64,000 bases of DNA, from assembly GCA_963711005.1 (NCBI GenBank), contig CAVQCJ010000002.1, forward strand, positions 806,001 through 870,000. The letters are read 5' to 3'. Positions 35,457 to 43,925 of the stretch are shown one piece after another (the stretch's first letter is position 1; each line of letters opens with the position of its first letter). The notes beneath the pieces are model-generated. The model was not told the DNA's origin. It did no database searches and saw only the letters and a list, made by a program, of their open reading frames with translations. A program made the position numbers and the translations under genes. Source of the DNA: CAVQCJ01 sp963711005 (GTDB taxonomy: Bacteria; Actinomycetota; Actinomycetes; Prado026).

Positions 35457-36251
35457 CTAGGCGGGGCGGGCGAACGACCCCCACGTGCTGCCGACAGCGG
35501 CCGGTTCGGGCTCCTCGTCCGCGGGCTGGGCCGGCAGCTGAGTCTCGGCCGGGGTCCGCAGGTCCAGGATCCGCATGGTCAGCGCCGCGACCGGCTCGGC
35601 CTCTGTGTCCAGCTGCAGCTCGCGAACCACCCACGACCGCACTTCCCCGGACGCGGCCTCCGCGGCGACGGGGACCGGCTCGGGTCGAGCCGGCGGCTGC
35701 CAGAGCTGGCCCGCCGGCGGCTGGACGTCGTCGATCGCCGCCGGCACCGGCGACTCGGTGAACGCACGCTGGACCAGCGGGAGGTCGAAGGTCGGGGCCG
35801 CGTCGGCCGCAGCGGGGTAGGGAGTCAGGGCGCGCTCGGCCATGGTCGCGACAGCGGCCTCGACCGGTACGGCCAACCCGTCCAGCGACGCCCGCAGCCG
35901 CGCGATCTCGGTCGAGAGCACCTCCACGGCGAACCGGAGCTCGCCCTCGCGGGTCACGGCGTCGATCACGCGGCGGTGCAGGTCCTCGCTCTCGTCGCGG
36001 CTGCGCAGCTCGAGAACCCGCAGCCGATCCTCGGTGCGGGCCAGCGAGCCCGACGAGACACGCTGCAGCCGGGCGAGCATGAGCAGGCCGACCGCACCGA
36101 CCGCGGCGCCGCCGATGACGCACAGCCGCAGCAGCGTGGTGCTCGGCGCGTGCAGCCCGACCGCGACCGCGCCACCGACGAGGGCGAGCGCGAGCAGCGA
36201 GGCGAGCCCGCCGCCACGGGCGCGTGGACGTGTGTGTCTGCCATGGCTCAT
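35457..36251 (-). CDS. membrane protein with coiled-coil region, unknown function
   Basis: 264 residues from ATG 36251 (MSHGRHTRPRARGG); a longer frame starts at 36311. Two hydrophobic helices near the N-terminus (LASLLALALVGGAVAVGL and LLRLCVIGGAAVGAVGLLML) form a membrane hairpin. A charged heptad-like stretch follows (RTEDRLRVLELRSRDESEDLHRRVIDA), then an Ala/Pro/Glu-rich tail of low complexity. No enzyme motif is visible and no family is assigned with confidence. It is convergent with nuoD and divergent from the DUF1684 gene. Confidence 0.65.
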   Translation of the reverse strand: MSHGRHTRPRARGGGLASLLALALVGGAVAVGLHAPSTTLLRLCVIGGAAVGAVGLLMLARLQRVSSGSLARTEDRLRVLELRSRDESEDLHRRVIDAVTREGELRFAVEVLSTEIARLRASLDGLAVPVEAAVATMAERALTPYPAAADAAPTFDLPLVQRAFTESPVPAAIDDVQPPAGQLWQPPARPEPVPVAAEAASGEVRSWVVRELQLDTEAEPVAALTMRILDLRTPAETQLPAQPADEEPEPAAVGSTWGSFARPA

Positions 36252-36315
36252 ACGCGGAGCGTAGGTCCTGGCGATGCTCGGGTCCGACAAATCCGGCATG
36301 GCGAGCCGCAAGCCA

Positions 36316-36349
36316 TACGTAGCGTGTTTGTCTGCCTACGCAACGTGTT
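36316..36349. repeat. 13-bp direct repeats in divergent promoter region
   Basis: TACGTAGCGTGTT (36316-36328) and TACGCAACGTGTT (36337-36349) match at 11 of 13 positions and start 21 bp apart, two helical turns. They lie between the divergent genes starting at 36251 and 36386. Confidence 0.6.
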
Positions 36350-36385
36350 CTGCTCTGACCCCGGACTGCCCGACAGACTGTGCCC

Positions 36386-36997
36386 ATGTCCCTCACGCTG
36401 CTGACCTGGCGACGGTCCGTCTCCGAGCTCTACGCCGCCGTCCGGACCCGCGCCCACGACGACCCGCCCGGCGCGCACCGACTGTGGCGGGAGGGTCGCG
36501 ACCGGTTGTTCACCGCGCACCCGGACTCGCCGATCCCAGCGGACCAGCGCGCCTCCTTCGAGGGTCTGCGCTATGCCCCGTACGACCCGGCGCTGCGGTG
36601 GACGCTGCCGGTCGACACGTCGGTCGAGCCGCAGCGGCGCGACGTCCCCACCGGGACCGACGGCATCGTGCCGTTCGAGCGCATCGGACGGGTGCACCTG
36701 CCAGCCGACCGCGGCGGTCTGGACCTGTGGTGGCTCGTCGGCTATGGCGGCGGGCTGTTCGTCCCGCTCAAGGACGCGACCAGCCGGACGACGACGTACG
36801 GCGGCGGGCGGTACCTGCTGGACTCGGTCAAGGGCGCCGACCTGGGCGGGGCGGCGGACGGCAGCGAGCTCGTGATCGACCTGAACTTCGCGTACCAGCC
36901 GTCGTGCGCCTACGACCCGGCGTGGGCCTGTCCGCTCGCCTCCCCCGGCAACACGTTGCCCGGGGAGGTCGTCGCCGGCGAGCTGTACGCGGGCTAG
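36386..36997 (+). CDS. DUF1684 family protein
   Basis: 203 residues from ATG 36386. The family pattern is visible: LWREGRDRLFTAHPDSPIPADQRASFEGLRYAPYDP (shown in part as HPDSPIPADQRASFEGL), RIGRVHLP, YGGGLFVPLKDATS, TYGGGRYLLDSVKG and a C-terminal DLNFAYQPSCAYDPAWACPLASPGN. No signal peptide is seen, so it should be cytosolic. The biochemical function of DUF1684 is not established. It ends convergently with, and overlaps by 4 bp, the substrate-binding-protein gene. Confidence 0.85.
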   Translation: MSLTLLTWRRSVSELYAAVRTRAHDDPPGAHRLWREGRDRLFTAHPDSPIPADQRASFEGLRYAPYDPALRWTLPVDTSVEPQRRDVPTGTDGIVPFERIGRVHLPADRGGLDLWWLVGYGGGLFVPLKDATSRTTTYGGGRYLLDSVKGADLGGAADGSELVIDLNFAYQPSCAYDPAWACPLASPGNTLPGEVVAGELYAG

Positions 36998-37971
36998 GCG
37001 AGGCTCTTGCTGGTCAGCCAGTCCTGGGCCACCTGCGCCGGGTCGCCGCCCTCGATGTCGACCTTCTTGTTCAGCGCGACCAGATCGTCGGTGGTCAGCG
37101 CGGCCGCGACCGCGTTGAGCGCGGCATCCAGCTTGTCCGACGCCACCTTGGTGTTCACCGTCGCCACGATCGCGTCCACGTTCTGAAGGTGCTTGTCGTC
37201 GTCGAGCACCTTGAGGCCGAACACGTCGATGCCGGCGTCCGAGCTGAACACCAGGCCGACCTGGATCTCGCCCTGCTGCAGCGCCTTCTTGGTCAGCGGG
37301 CCGCCGGCGTCCAGCGTCTTGAAGGACGCGAACTTGATGCCGTACGTGTTCTGCAGCCCCGGCTCGCAGAAGGGCCGCTGCGGGCACTCGGCCGGACCGC
37401 CGAGGACGAGCGAGCCGCTGTAGGTGGCCAGGTCGGACAGCTTGGTGAGGTTGTTCTTGGCGGCGAAGTCCTTGGTGACCGCGAACGCGTTCTCGTCGGT
37501 GGCCGACGACGGGTCCAGCACGGTGATGCCGACCTTGCCGGCCAGGTCCTTCGCGGCCGCCAGTGTCGCCGCGACGTCAGGGGAGGCCTTCGGCGCGGCG
37601 GTCTTGCCGTTCTGCTTGGTGTTGAGGAACTCGGTGAACGTCGACAGGTACTCCGGCACCACGTCGACGCCGCCGGCCGCCGAGCCCTGCTCCAGCGCGG
37701 GCTCGACGATCTCGCGAGCGCCCAGCGCCTTCACCGACGCGTCGAAGCCGGCCTTCTTGAGCACGTCGGCGTACATGTTCGCGAGGATCTTCGACTCGCC
37801 GAAGTTGAAAGCGGCGACCACGATCGGTCCGGTCGCCGCGGCCGAGGAGCCGGCCGGAGACGCGGTGACCGGGCCGCCGGAGGAGGTGGACGCGCACGCG
37901 GCCAGCGCGAGCGAGGCGGCCACACCGAGTGCCGCGACGGATCCGAGCGTGCCGAGCCGATTCCTGCGCAT
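36994..37971 (-). CDS. glycine betaine/choline-type ABC transporter substrate-binding lipoprotein
   Basis: 325 residues. Signal peptide with lipobox LALAAC (Cys near 29), a Ser/Ala/Thr linker, then an OpuAC/ProX fold: VVAAFNFGESKILANMYADVLKKAGFD (shown in part as FNFGESKILANMYADVL), VKALGAREIVEPALEQG and VDVVPEYLSTFTEFLN. It should bind a quaternary ammonium compound outside the membrane; the exact ligand is inferred from family. ATG 37971 has GAAGGCGG upstream. It is last in a minus-strand set of two permeases and binding protein, 173 nt after the second permease. Confidence 0.87.
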   Translation of the reverse strand: MRRNRLGTLGSVAALGVAASLALAACASTSSGGPVTASPAGSSAAATGPIVVAAFNFGESKILANMYADVLKKAGFDASVKALGAREIVEPALEQGSAAGGVDVVPEYLSTFTEFLNTKQNGKTAAPKASPDVAATLAAAKDLAGKVGITVLDPSSATDENAFAVTKDFAAKNNLTKLSDLATYSGSLVLGGPAECPQRPFCEPGLQNTYGIKFASFKTLDAGGPLTKKALQQGEIQVGLVFSSDAGIDVFGLKVLDDDKHLQNVDAIVATVNTKVASDKLDAALNAVAAALTTDDLVALNKKVDIEGGDPAQVAQDWLTSKSLA

Positions 37972-38144
37972 GCGATTCCCGCCTTCTGTGTCCCGTGCAG
38001 CAGCAGCTGATGCACGCGTGTCCGGCAGAGCGCTCATGCGCGCCCCGCGTCGTCCTACCCCAACACCTGCGCCCCGGGCCCGCAATCCCGGCCCAGGTCA
38101 CCGATCGGTCACGAAACTCCCCGTCTTCGCTCCGGGCCGGTTCG
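37972..38144. other. gap between binding-protein gene and second permease
   Basis: 173 bp on the minus strand. It holds a small perfect palindrome ACCGATCGGT near 38099-38108 and no open gene. It may carry a separate promoter for the lipoprotein gene, which often needs more product than the permeases, but no clear hexamers were identified. Confidence 0.4.
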
Positions 38145-38900
38145 TTACACCCGTTCGGGGAGGGCCGCGCCGGCCACCGCGGCCACCGCCTCGTCCGGCG
38201 TGACCTCCAGGTCGGGACGACCCTGGCGCGGACCCCGCCGCGTGACCTGCCCGGTCCGGGCAGAGACGAAACGTTGGACCAGCGCCAGCAGCGCGTCGAT
38301 GACGATGCACAGCACCGCGACCAGCACCACGCCCGCGTACATCTCGTCGTAGTCGTGCACCGCGAAGCCCACGACGATGTACTGGCCGAGCGTGCCGGCG
38401 CCGACCAGCGCGCCGAACGTCGCGGTCGCCACCACCTGTACGGTCGCCGTCCGGAACCCGGCGAACGTGAGCGGGAAGGACAACGGCAGCTCGACCCGGC
38501 GCAGCAGCTGGCCGCCGGTCATGCCCATCCCGTGCGCGGCGTCCTTGACGTCGGCGTCCACCTCACGCATGGCCACGTAGGTGTTGACCAGGAGCGGTGG
38601 TAGCGCGAACAGCGCGAGCGCGAGCACCACCGCGAGGGCGCCGACGCCGACCTGGTCGGTGAGCGCGAGGATCACGATCACGGCGTACGTGGGGATCGCC
38701 CGGCCGATGTTGCCGATCGCCACCAGGGTCGGCCCGCCGCGACCGTAGTGGCCCGCCGCGACCGCGGACGGGACCGCGAGCACGGTCGCGATGAGCATCG
38801 CGGCGATCGAGATCGCGAGGTGCTGGGCCGTGCGGGTGGGGATCCCGTCCTCCCCCGTCCAGTGCGCGGGGTCCGTCAGCCAGGCCCACACCCCGCTCAC
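38145..38900 (-). CDS. glycine betaine-type ABC transporter permease (second)
   Basis: 251 residues from GTG 38900, which overlaps the upstream permease stop (GTGA). The N-terminus VWAWLTDPAHWTGEDGIPTRTAQHLAIS is typical of OpuBB/OsmW-type permeases (shown in part as WLTDPAHWTGEDGIPTR). About six transmembrane helices; the EAA loop is EVDADVKDAAHGMGMTGGQLLRRVELPL (shown in part as DAAHGMGMTGGQLLRRVELP). Works with the adjacent permease, the lipoprotein at 36994 and the divergent ATPase at 39640. Confidence 0.88.
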   Translation of the reverse strand: MSGVWAWLTDPAHWTGEDGIPTRTAQHLAISIAAMLIATVLAVPSAVAAGHYGRGGPTLVAIGNIGRAIPTYAVIVILALTDQVGVGALAVVLALALFALPPLLVNTYVAMREVDADVKDAAHGMGMTGGQLLRRVELPLSFPLTFAGFRTATVQVVATATFGALVGAGTLGQYIVVGFAVHDYDEMYAGVVLVAVLCIVIDALLALVQRFVSARTGQVTRRGPRQGRPDLEVTPDEAVAAVAGAALPERV

Positions 38901-39583
38901 ACCGCCACCCCCGGCCGGCGTCTGGCCCACGGGGTCAGCAACCGCTGCAGGCCGAGCAGCCCGACGTCGGCGACGACGGCGAGCAGCACGCAGCACAACG
39001 AGGCGGTCACCACCTGGGCCCGCCCGACGGTCAGCTGCAGCCCTTCGTTGATGAGGTTCCCGAAACCGCCGACGCCGAGGTACCCGCCGATCGTGAGCAG
39101 GCCGATCGTCGAGACGGTCGCGACCCGTACCCCGGCCATGATGGCCGGCAGCGCGAGCGGCAGCTCGACCCGCCACAGGATCCGGCTGCGGGTGAAGCCC
39201 ATGCCGCGGGCGGCGTCCACGACCTCCTCGGGGACCTCGTCGAGCCCCACCACGGTGTTGCGGATGAGGATGAGCAGCGCGTACACCGCCAGCGCGAGGA
39301 CCACCGGCCAGCTCGTCAGTCCCAGCCACGGGACCAGCGCCGCGATCAGCGCGAGCGCGGGGATGGTGTAGAGCACGCCGGCTACCGCAAGGATGGGTCC
39401 CTCGGTCCGGCGGAACCGGCGGGCCACGAGTGCGAGCGGGAAGGACGCGAGCAGCGCGATGAGCATCGCCTCGAGGGTGATCGCGACGTGCTGCTCGAGC
39501 GCCGCCTGCAGGTCTGCGGCATGGTTGGTGACCCAGGTCCAGGACAGCCACGGGTTGGGCGGCCCGGTGAACGTGTCGTCCAT
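38897..39583 (-). CDS. glycine betaine-type ABC transporter permease (first)
   Basis: 228 residues from ATG 39583 (MDDTFTGPPNPWLSW); a GTG at 39637 would add 18 residues but would run to within a few bases of the divergent ATPase start. Conserved HVAITLEAMLIALLASFPLALVARR (first helix), LYTIPALALIAALVPWLG, and the EAA loop VVDAARGMGFTRSRILWRVELPL (shown in part as DAARGMGFTRSRILWRVELP). A second permease follows with a 4-nt overlap. Two different permeases and one ATPase is the OpuC/OsmU-like layout for osmoprotectant import. Confidence 0.86.
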   Translation of the reverse strand: MDDTFTGPPNPWLSWTWVTNHAADLQAALEQHVAITLEAMLIALLASFPLALVARRFRRTEGPILAVAGVLYTIPALALIAALVPWLGLTSWPVVLALAVYALLILIRNTVVGLDEVPEEVVDAARGMGFTRSRILWRVELPLALPAIMAGVRVATVSTIGLLTIGGYLGVGGFGNLINEGLQLTVGRAQVVTASLCCVLLAVVADVGLLGLQRLLTPWARRRPGVAV

Positions 39584-39639
39584 GTGGGGCCCGGCCGCGC
39601 CCGCCGGTCGCAGCGCGAGCAGCACGAGAGGGACCACAG

Positions 39640-40822
39640 GTGGACGCTACCGGTGAACCGATGATCCGACTGGAGTCGGTCGGCAAGCGCTACCCCGACG
39701 GGACCGTCGCGGTGCACGAGCTCTCGCTGGACGTCGGCCGCGGCGAGATCTGCGTGCTGGTCGGGCCGTCCGGCTGCGGCAAGACGACCACGATGCGGAT
39801 GGTGAACCGGCTCATCGAGCCGACGTCCGGCCGCATCTACCTGGAGGGCCGCGACGTCACGCACACGCGACCCCGTCGAGCTGCGCCGGCGGATGGGGTA
39901 CGTCATCCAGCAGGTCGGCCTGTTCCCGCACCAGACGATCGAGGCGAACGTGGCGACCGTCCCGGCCCTGCTGGGCTGGAAGAAGGCCCGCCGGAACGAG
40001 CGGGTGGCCGAGCTGCTCCGAGCTCGTCGGGCTCGACCCGGCCACGTACGGCGGGCGTTACCCGCACGAGCTGTCCGGCGGGCAGCGGCAGCGGGTCGGC
40101 GTGGCCAGGGCGCTGGCCGCGGACCCCCCGGTGCTGCTGATGGACGAACCGTTCGGCGCGGTCGACCCGATCGCCCGGGACCGGCTGCAGGAGGAGTTCC
40201 TGCGGCTGCACGCCGAGCTGGGCTTCACGGTCGTGTTCGTCACGCACGACATCGAGGAGGCGGTCCGGCTGGGCGACCGCATCGCGGTCATGCGCGAGGG
40301 CGGGCACCTCGAGCAGTACGACACCCCGGCCACCATCCTGGGCAGCCCGGCGACCGAGTTCGTGGCGGACTTCGTGGGCGCCGACCGCGGGCTCAAGCGG
40401 CTGGCTGTCACAGCGATCCGGATGGAGGACCTCGACGCAGCCCGCCGGTGGTCCGTCTCGAGCAGGGTGCCGTCGAGGCGGCCCAGACCCTGGCTGCCGC
40501 CCGGGCCCGCTGGGGCGTCGTGCTGGACAGCGCCGGCGACCTGCACGGGTGGGTGTCCCGGGACCGCCTCGAGGCCGGGCAGAGCGTCGCCGACGCCGCA
40601 CGGCGGATGGAGGCATGGGTCCCGCTGGACAGCTCGCTGAAGGCGGCTCTGAGCACGATGCTGCAGTACGACGCGGGCTGGGTCGCCGTGGTCGACGGCG
40701 ACCGCTACCTCGGGGTGCTCACGCCGGCCACCCTGCACGAAGCGCTGCGGCGCTCGGTGGAGGCCGGGTCGGCGGCCGTCGACCCCGGCAGCGTGCAGGT
40801 GGAGTCGGTCACCCGGGTCTGA
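39640..40822 (+). CDS. glycine betaine-type ABC transporter ATPase with CBS domain (three apparent frameshifts)
   Basis: ATPase of the osmoprotectant uptake system, divergent from its permeases. Walker A VGPSGCGKTTTMRM near 38-51, Q-loop MGYVIQQVGLFPH, signature HELSGGQRQRVGVARAL, Walker B LLMDEPFGAVDP, then a C-terminal CBS domain (AARARWGVVLDSAGDLHGWV ... YDAGWVAVVDGDRYLGVLT) that may sense ionic strength, as in OpuA. Single extra bases near 39868 and 40019 and one missing base near 40440 interrupt it. GTG 39640 follows GAGAGGGA; ATG 39661 is an alternative start. Confidence 0.87.
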
Positions 40823-40860
40823 GCCGACCCAGGCTGCGCCCGGGTCGGGCGGCCCCCCCG

Positions 40861-41979
40861 TCAGCCGGCGGCGCGACGGACCGAGCCCAGAGCGCGACGC
40901 AACGTGCCGGGACGGGCGTCCGGTTGCTGGGCGGCGAGGCCGAGGAGCGCCGCGGCCGCTGCGTCGGAGTAGTCCGAGGCGGTCAGGTCGACGACGGAGT
41001 CCCGGCCGCCGGTCTCGGGCACCGGTCGGAGGTCCTCCAGCGGCCCGACGACGCGGCAACCGAGCGCCTCGACCTCACGGATCTCGTCCTCGGCCCAGGC
41101 GGCGACCTCGTCGGTCCAGGCAGCCGGCAGGGTGACCCCCGGGCCGCGGCCGGCACGGTCGGAGAATCCGGACCGGATCACCGCCTGACGTACCGCCCTG
41201 GCCTGGGACTGGTCCCAGCGCGGCCCGGACAGGGCACGGTTCAGGGCGGCCAGGATGTCTGTCTCGGCCCAGCGCAGGCCCTCGTTCGTCTGGCCCTCGG
41301 CGACCGGCACGGGGGGGATCTGCGTCCCTGCCGGAAGGTCCAGCGCCTCGAGCATCCGCGACCAGAGCAGGTCGGCGGGCCGGCCCGAGTTGACCACGAC
41401 CGTCACCGACTCGACGCCCGCCGCCGCCGCCCAGCGTCGGGCCAGCGCGCCAGCCGAGAACGCCCGCCAGGACAGGTCGGGCTGGTCGTCGGCCGCGTCG
41501 GCGAGCAGCTGGGCCCGGTGCGCACGCATCACCTCGAGGTAGTCCTCGAACCCGGCGCCGCGTCCGTTGCGGACGCTCTGCTGCCAGGACGAGGCCAGCA
41601 GCCGGTCCAGCCGCCGGGCTGTCACCAGCACCCGGACCTGCCCACCGAGCCCCGCGACCACCCGAGCCACTCCGCTCGAACGGACCGTCGACAGCGCCTC
41701 CGCCGACAGCAGCACCGGCCCGTCGCTGTCGCGCAGCTCGTGGCTGAGCCAGCTCCAGGACCGGGCGTGGCTCTCCTGACGGGCGTCCACCCAGCTGAAC
41801 TCGTCCGAGACCAGCCCGTAGAAGGCGGTCTGGTGGTTGGGCACCTCGGCGCGCGGCACTTCCACCGGGTAGAGCAAGCCGGCTCCGGCCAGCTCGGCAG
41901 CGCGGCCGGCGAACGCGTGCTGGAGATAGGTGGTACCGGACTTCTGGAGTCCTACGTGCAGCAGTACCCGTGCCCCCAC
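40861..41979 (-). CDS. sulfotransferase family protein
   Basis: 372 residues from GTG 41979, preceded by AGGGGG. The N-terminal LLHVGLQKSGTTYLQHAF (residues about 6-23) is the PAPS 5'-phosphosulfate-binding loop, and RRLDRLLASSWQQSVRNG near 130-147 fits the 3'-phosphate-binding segment. No transmembrane helix is visible. The acceptor substrate is unknown; such proteins in actinobacteria modify cell-surface glycans or metabolites. It stands alone between the betaine ATPase (convergent) and the folate cluster. Confidence 0.75.
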   Translation of the reverse strand: MGARVLLHVGLQKSGTTYLQHAFAGRAAELAGAGLLYPVEVPRAEVPNHQTAFYGLVSDEFSWVDARQESHARSWSWLSHELRDSDGPVLLSAEALSTVRSSGVARVVAGLGGQVRVLVTARRLDRLLASSWQQSVRNGRGAGFEDYLEVMRAHRAQLLADAADDQPDLSWRAFSAGALARRWAAAAGVESVTVVVNSGRPADLLWSRMLEALDLPAGTQIPPVPVAEGQTNEGLRWAETDILAALNRALSGPRWDQSQARAVRQAVIRSGFSDRAGRGPGVTLPAAWTDEVAAWAEDEIREVEALGCRVVGPLEDLRPVPETGGRDSVVDLTASDYSDAAAAALLGLAAQQPDARPGTLRRALGSVRRAAG

Positions 41980-42065
41980 GGCTACCCCCTTGTCGAGGTT
42001 GGGAAGTGACCTTAGGGGGCGAGCCTGAGAGTGGGCCGGCAACATGCCGTCGCGGCGCCCGCGAG

Positions 42066-42542
42066 TTACCTCTCGTCCACGTCGCCAGGCGTGCCCTCGG
42101 GTGGGGGCGGCAGGCGTAGCTCGCGCTCGAGCACCAGGCCGGCGACCATGAGCAGCAGGGCCGCCAGCACGCAGGCGCCGGAGACGATCGCCAGGTGCCG
42201 CCGGAACACGATGCTGAGGTCCGAGAGGCTGATCGCCAGGAACCCGGCGTAGCCGCCGGCGAACAGGGCCCCGGCGCGGGAGCAGGCCAGCGCCAGCACC
42301 GCGAACCGGGCCGAGACGATCGGGTTGACCGGATGGCGCCCCTTCTTCCGCTTGAGACGCGGGCGGAGCGCGAGCGCGACCACCAAAACGGCGCCGCCGA
42401 AGACCGCCAGCACGACCGCGCTCGGCCACGGGACGTCGGGGATCATGCCGGTGCGGCTCTGCCCTACCGTCAGCGCGCCCCAGGACACCGCGAACGAGAC
42501 CGCGGCGACAGCCAGCAGCAGCCGCCAGGTGGTCGGCCTCAC
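42066..42542 (-). CDS. DUF3180 membrane protein
   Basis: 158 residues from GTG 42542, overlapping the folK stop (GTGA). Four transmembrane helices: LLLAVAAVSFAVSWGALTV, WPSAVVLAVFGGAVLVVALAL, ACSRAGALFAGGYAGFLAISL and IVSGACVLAALLLMVAGLVL, with the conserved basic loop RPRLKRKKGRHPVNPIVSARFAVLA (shown in part as GRHPVNPIVSARFAVLA). DUF3180 genes sit next to folK across actinobacteria; the function is unknown. Confidence 0.85.
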   Translation of the reverse strand: MRPTTWRLLLAVAAVSFAVSWGALTVGQSRTGMIPDVPWPSAVVLAVFGGAVLVVALALRPRLKRKKGRHPVNPIVSARFAVLALACSRAGALFAGGYAGFLAISLSDLSIVFRRHLAIVSGACVLAALLLMVAGLVLERELRLPPPPEGTPGDVDER

Positions 42543-43072
42543 TCCCGGACCTCCGTCGGCCCGGTGACCGGAACGTCCGCCGGACGCACCCCGGCCCGAT
42601 CGGCCGGCGGCAGCGCGGCGAGGAGGTCCGCCACCCGGCCCTGCCCCGGGACCTCGAACGTCGGGTCGACGTCCGCCCAAGGGGCCAGGACGAAGGCCCG
42701 CAGGTGGGCTCGCGGGTGCGGCAGCGTGAGCTCGCCGGTGGCCACCTCCTGGTCGCCCGCGGCGAGCAGGTCGACGTCCAGGGTCCGTGGCCCCCAGCGC
42801 TCGGCGCGGACCCGGCCGTGCTCCCGCTCGACCTCCTGCGCCCGATCGAGCAGCTCGGTCGCGGACCGGGTGCTCTCGGCGACCACCACGCCGTTCAGGT
42901 AGGCAGGCTGGTCCGGCGGCCCGCCCACCGGCTCGGTCTCGTAGACCGGCGACACCGCGACGATCCGCAGCCCAGGGGTCGCGGCCAGCGCGCGGACCGC
43001 CGACGTCAGCGTCGCGGCCCGGTCGCCGAGGTTCGCGCCGAGAGCGAACGCCACCCGGACGGCGTCGCTCAT
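42539..43072 (-). CDS. folK: 2-amino-4-hydroxy-6-hydroxymethyldihydropteridine diphosphokinase
   Basis: HPPK, transferring pyrophosphate from ATP to hydroxymethyl-dihydropterin. 177 residues; FALGANLGDRAATLTSAV near 9-26, VSPVYETEPVGGPPDQPAYLNGVV (shown in part as VYETEPVGGPPDQPAYLNG), ERWGPRTLDVDLLAAGD and LPHPRAHLRAFVLAPWAD are diagnostic. ATG 43072 overlaps the folB stop (ATGA) and its stop overlaps the DUF3180 start, so folP to DUF3180 is one tightly coupled unit. Confidence 0.96.
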   Translation of the reverse strand: MSDAVRVAFALGANLGDRAATLTSAVRALAATPGLRIVAVSPVYETEPVGGPPDQPAYLNGVVVAESTRSATELLDRAQEVEREHGRVRAERWGPRTLDVDLLAAGDQEVATGELTLPHPRAHLRAFVLAPWADVDPTFEVPGQGRVADLLAALPPADRAGVRPADVPVTGPTEVRE

Positions 43073-43437
43073 GCCTGGTGCCGGGTGATGGTCACCGCGA
43101 CGTCGTCGAAGGCGACCGGCATCGGCGCCTGCGGCTTGTGGACGGTGACCGTCACCGACAGCACCCGAGGGTCCGACAGGCAGCGCCGCGCGATCCGGTC
43201 GGCGAGCGTCTCGACCAGACGCATCGGCTCGCCTTCGACGAGGGCCACGACGTCGGCGCCGAGCGAGCCGTAGTCGACGGTGTCGGCGAGGTCGTCGCTC
43301 GCGGCTGCCGGGCGGGTGTCCAGGGTCAGCTCGACGTCGACGGCGAACTCCTGCCCCTGCTCGCGTTCCCAGTCGAACCATCCGTGCCGGCCGCGGCCGC
43401 GCAGCCCGAGCAGCGCGACCCGGTCGTCGGCGGTCAT
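43069..43437 (-). CDS. folB: dihydroneopterin aldolase
   Basis: 122 residues, the usual FolB size. Converts 7,8-dihydroneopterin to hydroxymethyl-dihydropterin and glycolaldehyde. Signature segments: LLGLRGRGRHGWFDWEREQGQEFAVDVEL (shown in part as GRHGWFDWEREQGQEFAVDV), DTVDYGSLGADVVALVEG, RLVETLADRIARRCL and VTVHKPQAPMPVAFDDVAVTI. ATG 43437 overlaps the upstream gene stop (ATGA). Confidence 0.95.
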   Translation of the reverse strand: MTADDRVALLGLRGRGRHGWFDWEREQGQEFAVDVELTLDTRPAAASDDLADTVDYGSLGADVVALVEGEPMRLVETLADRIARRCLSDPRVLSVTVTVHKPQAPMPVAFDDVAVTITRHQA

Positions 43438-43925
43438 GCGGGGGCCTTGCCCGGGCCGTTGGGGGCGTCCGGGCCGTCCGGGCCGTCGGAGCCGTCCTCG
43501 TTCTCGTCCGCGGCCAGGACCGGGGAGGCGTGGTGCACCATCGCACGCCAGCCGTCCGGCGTGCGCCGGAACACGTTGGTGGTGACCACCCGGCCACCGG
43601 AGAAGCCTTCGTCCGCGCTGCCGCCCATCCCGGTCAGGATGTTCTCGGCGCAGGTCACCACCGCCACGTCGCCGAGCACCTGCGTGCGCACGTCGGTGAG
43701 GAAGAACTGGATGTACGGCGTGCCGGCCATCACCAGGGCCCACGAGCGCAGGACGTGCGCGTGGCCCAGCACCGGCGGCCAGCCCGGGTGCACGCACACC
43801 GCGGTCTCGCCCTCGGCGTCCGGCGCCCACAGCGCCGTCATCGCGTCCAGGTCGGCGTTCTCGACCGCCGCGTACAACGCGCGGTTGACCGCCTCGACCT
43901 CGCGCACGTCCGCGTCCGTCGTCAC
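43434..43925 (-). CDS. nuclear transport factor 2/SnoaL-like protein in folate operon
   Basis: 163 residues, a single cone-shaped NTF2-like domain: VREVEAVNRALYAAVENADLDAMTALWA (shown in part as NRALYAAVENADLDAMTALW), CVHPGWPPVLGHAHVLRSW, VAVVTCAENILTG and NVFRRTPDGWRAMVHHASP, then an acidic, Pro/Gly-rich tail. It overlaps folP and folB by 4 nt on each side, so it is translated with folate enzymes. A matching enzyme step has not been assigned; a pterin-related role is only inferred from position. Confidence 0.82.
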   Translation of the reverse strand: MTTDADVREVEAVNRALYAAVENADLDAMTALWAPDAEGETAVCVHPGWPPVLGHAHVLRSWALVMAGTPYIQFFLTDVRTQVLGDVAVVTCAENILTGMGGSADEGFSGGRVVTTNVFRRTPDGWRAMVHHASPVLAADENEDGSDGPDGPDAPNGPGKAPA

